NCBI GenBank assembly: GCA_900542265.1
Contig: UQML01000028.1
Span: 1 to 23,761 of the forward strand
Direction of reading: 5' to 3'
Origin: an uncultured Eggerthella sp.
GTDB lineage: Bacteria > Actinomycetota > Coriobacteriia > Coriobacteriales > Eggerthellaceae
Length of the DNA stretch: 23,761 bases
Shown here: positions 22,299 through 23,761 of the stretch, piece after piece
How positions within the stretch are numbered: position 1 is the stretch's first letter
Layout of the letters: each line of letters opens with the position of its first letter
Program-made: the position numbers and the translations under genes
The notes under the pieces: model-generated
Told to the model about the DNA's origin: nothing
What the model saw: only the letters and a program-made list of their open reading frames with translations
Databases searched by the model: none

Positions 22299-23252
22299 GT
22301 GTTTGATCTAAGTATATTTACAACGCCAGAAGCATGGATTTCGTTTATTACGCTTTTATTTTTGGAGATTGTTCTGGGTGTGGACAATCTCGTCTTTATC
22401 GCTATTACAACTAACAGACTTCCAGTAGATCAACAGCACATTGGCCGCAAGCTTGGTTTGCTGGGTGCGCTCGTAATGCGTATTCTTTTCTTATGTTTTG
22501 CTTCATTTCTCGTGCATATGACTAACCCCATCGTTACCTTGCCATTTATTGTCCAAGATGGACAGCCTTTTGGATTGTCGGTGCGCGATATAGTGCTTTT
22601 CTTAGGTGGACTCTATTTGATTTATAAAGGCATCAAAGAACTGCATTCTGTTTTGTCACTTGAAGAAGAAAAGGATGCTCTCGAGGTACGCGAGGATAAG
22701 AAACACAAAATCACGTTGGTGCAAGCAATTGTTACTATCATGATTATGGATGTTGTTTTCTCGATCGATTCGGTTATTACCGCCGTGGGGCTTGCCAACC
22801 ATTTAATCATCATGATTCTCGCTGTTATTATTGCTGTAATCTTGATGATGGTCTTTATCGATCCTATTTCGGACTTCATTAACCGCCATACCGAGATGAA
22901 GATTTTAGCACTCGTATTTATTATTGCTATTGGCGTGCTTCTTGTTCTTGATGGTGTTCATATCCATTCAAGTATCGAGATATTCGATATGCATGTTGAG
23001 AAGCTTATGGTTTATTTTGCGATGATATTCTCAATAATCCTAGAAGTCATTCAGATGAAGTACAACAAGAATCATACCGAGTGGGTTGCTGCTCAAAACT
23101 TAGCGGTGATGAGGTCAGCATCAATCAATCATCCCGCAGGGACGAGCGCAGAAGCAATTGATGTGCATGCAACGGACGCACTTCATGAAACTCATGGGGC
23201 TCATGAAGTGCGTGAAGCTCATGTTGTGGAGAGAACGCAAAAAAAATCTTAA
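22299..23252 (+). CDS. TerC-family integral membrane protein
   Basis: 317-aa polytopic protein of the TerC/YkoY family. Members are linked to tellurite resistance and, in Bacillus and E. coli, to Mn2+ efflux and metal loading of exported proteins. GTG 22299 has GAGGAA 8 nt upstream. The two family-defining acidic membrane motifs are LEIVLGVDNLVFIAI (Glu23, Asp29) and, near residue 150, MDVVFSIDSVITAVGL. Seven or so helices run to about residue 248. The tail from about 265 is unusual: polar and His-rich (HATDALHETHGAHEVREAHVVE). The stop is 4 bp from the stop of the convergent kinase gene, with no terminator visible between them. Confidence 0.9.
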   Translation: MFDLSIFTTPEAWISFITLLFLEIVLGVDNLVFIAITTNRLPVDQQHIGRKLGLLGALVMRILFLCFASFLVHMTNPIVTLPFIVQDGQPFGLSVRDIVLFLGGLYLIYKGIKELHSVLSLEEEKDALEVREDKKHKITLVQAIVTIMIMDVVFSIDSVITAVGLANHLIIMILAVIIAVILMMVFIDPISDFINRHTEMKILALVFIIAIGVLLVLDGVHIHSSIEIFDMHVEKLMVYFAMIFSIILEVIQMKYNKNHTEWVAAQNLAVMRSASINHPAGTSAEAIDVHATDALHETHGAHEVREAHVVERTQKKS

Positions 23253-23256
23253 GTTA

Positions 23257-23726
23257 TTAGTCGACTTGGTCAGATTCAAGAATAGGTTTTGTTGTTGGCG
23301 TAGTTACTGGTATGTCAGTTGCAGGAATAATTTGCAGATCTTCGGTGAAGTGCTTGATGCATTCTTCGGAAACAATAAAGCGTGCTGCATTATGTAAGTT
23401 TCGCATGCGAATAGGAGTGGAAATAGTAGTGGGTTCACCATCGAATTCCACCAACATGGCAGGATTTGCTTCTATGGTGATATCGCGTCCGCGATAGACT
23501 TCAAGTGTATTAAGCTTTTTGCTTAAGTTACCCGTGTGGTCGACTACTTTTGCAAACAGAACAGGTAAAAGTTCAAGTGCGTTTTCAGTTTTGAGTACTA
23601 CGACATCAAAAGCGCCATCTCTGGGTAGGTTGGCATCTGAAACCATCAAGTCAAATTGGATTTTTGAGAAGTTGGCTATGATCACACCAATACCATCAGT
23701 AATAACCGTTTTCCCATCAATAGTGA
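23257..23726 (-). CDS. Diacylglycerol kinase/YegS-family lipid kinase, 5' partial
   Basis: C-terminal part of a lipid kinase of the DAGK catalytic-domain family; in Gram-positives such enzymes recycle diacylglycerol. The frame runs open into the right end, where genomic sequence stops at 23726, so the catalytic N-terminal domain is absent. What remains is the typical beta-sandwich: VTIDGKTV, then IIANFSK, SDANLPRDGAFDVVVLK (usually DASLDDGLLDV), RGRDITIEANPAMLVEFDGEPTTISTPIRMR. It then runs to a 15-20 residue polar, Thr/Pro-rich tail. The GTG at 23685 is internal, not a start. Normal members are about 300 aa, so roughly half is missing. Confidence 0.82.
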
Positions 23727-23761
23727 CTGTCTCTTATACACATCTGACGCTGCCGACGAAC
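23727..23761. other. Nextera transposase adapter remnant (sequencing artefact)
   Basis: The sequence begins with the 19-bp Tn5 mosaic end CTGTCTCTTATACACATCT and continues with GACGCTGCCGACGA, together the reverse complement of the 33-nt Nextera read-1 transposase adapter. Two more bases (AC) would be the start of the index. These bases are library adapter, not genome. Confidence 0.98.

Noticed and set aside
1..23726. CRISPR arrays, prophage, insertion sequences or toxin-antitoxin modules.
   Set aside because: No regularly spaced repeats, transposase, integrase or paired small toxin-like ORFs were found on reading both strands.
23727..23745. Tn5/IS50-like mosaic end as evidence of a transposon.
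   Set aside because: It continues directly into the Nextera adapter, so it is a library artefact.

Overview
The window looks like a chromosomal contig end from a moderately AT-rich actinomycetote, most likely a Coriobacteriia member of the Atopobium/Lancefieldella type. The evidence is the order uvrC-rapZ-yvcK-whiA-gap-pgk-tpiA-secG, which is the actinobacterial arrangement; an Arg in place of the P-loop Lys in RapZ, as in other actinobacteria; frequent GTG and TTG starts; tRNA genes with encoded CCA; and a cofactor-independent phosphoglycerate mutase beside the triose genes. The class is inferred by eye; no database search was possible.

Layout. 1-1924 is the 3' part of a CPA1 (NhaP-type) cation/proton antiporter, cut by the left edge. 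1926-6914 is a tight, partly overlapping operon: uvrC (DNA repair), rapZ, yvcK and whiA. 7066-11857 carries lower glycolysis: gap, pgk, tpiA and gpmI, with a hairpin-rich leader before gap, a strong terminator-like hairpin between gap and pgk, and another hairpin after tpiA. secG follows from its own promoter, which is trailed by a striking palindromic array. A tRNA-Leu(GAG) gene closes this half.

12480-15208 is the most interesting part. A methyltransferase with the sequence signatures of Trm9/ALKBH8 (the enzyme that completes mcm5U34 in eukaryotic tRNA) lies head to head with an Elp3-type radical SAM/GNAT enzyme (the enzyme that starts cm5U34). Only 38 bp separate their start codons. Together they suggest a compact two-gene bacterial wobble-uridine pathway, probably expressed from leaderless divergent transcripts. 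A zinc-type CDF transporter overlaps the elp3 end, and a LysR regulator converges on it.

17148-19705 holds two tRNA groups: Val(GAC)-Gly(GCC) on the minus strand, and Gly(GCC) then Cys(GCA) on the plus strand. The two tRNA-Gly genes are identical and inverted. They flank an Asp/Glu-racemase-family gene and a divergent MetQ/NlpA lipoprotein gene that has no ABC partners here. After that come an isolated acyl-CoA dehydrogenase, an unrecognised single-pass membrane protein, a TerC-family membrane protein with a His-rich tail, and the C-terminal part of a diacylglycerol-kinase-family lipid kinase.

The last 35 bases (23727-23761) are not genomic. They match the Nextera transposase adapter, so the right end of the contig is a library artefact.
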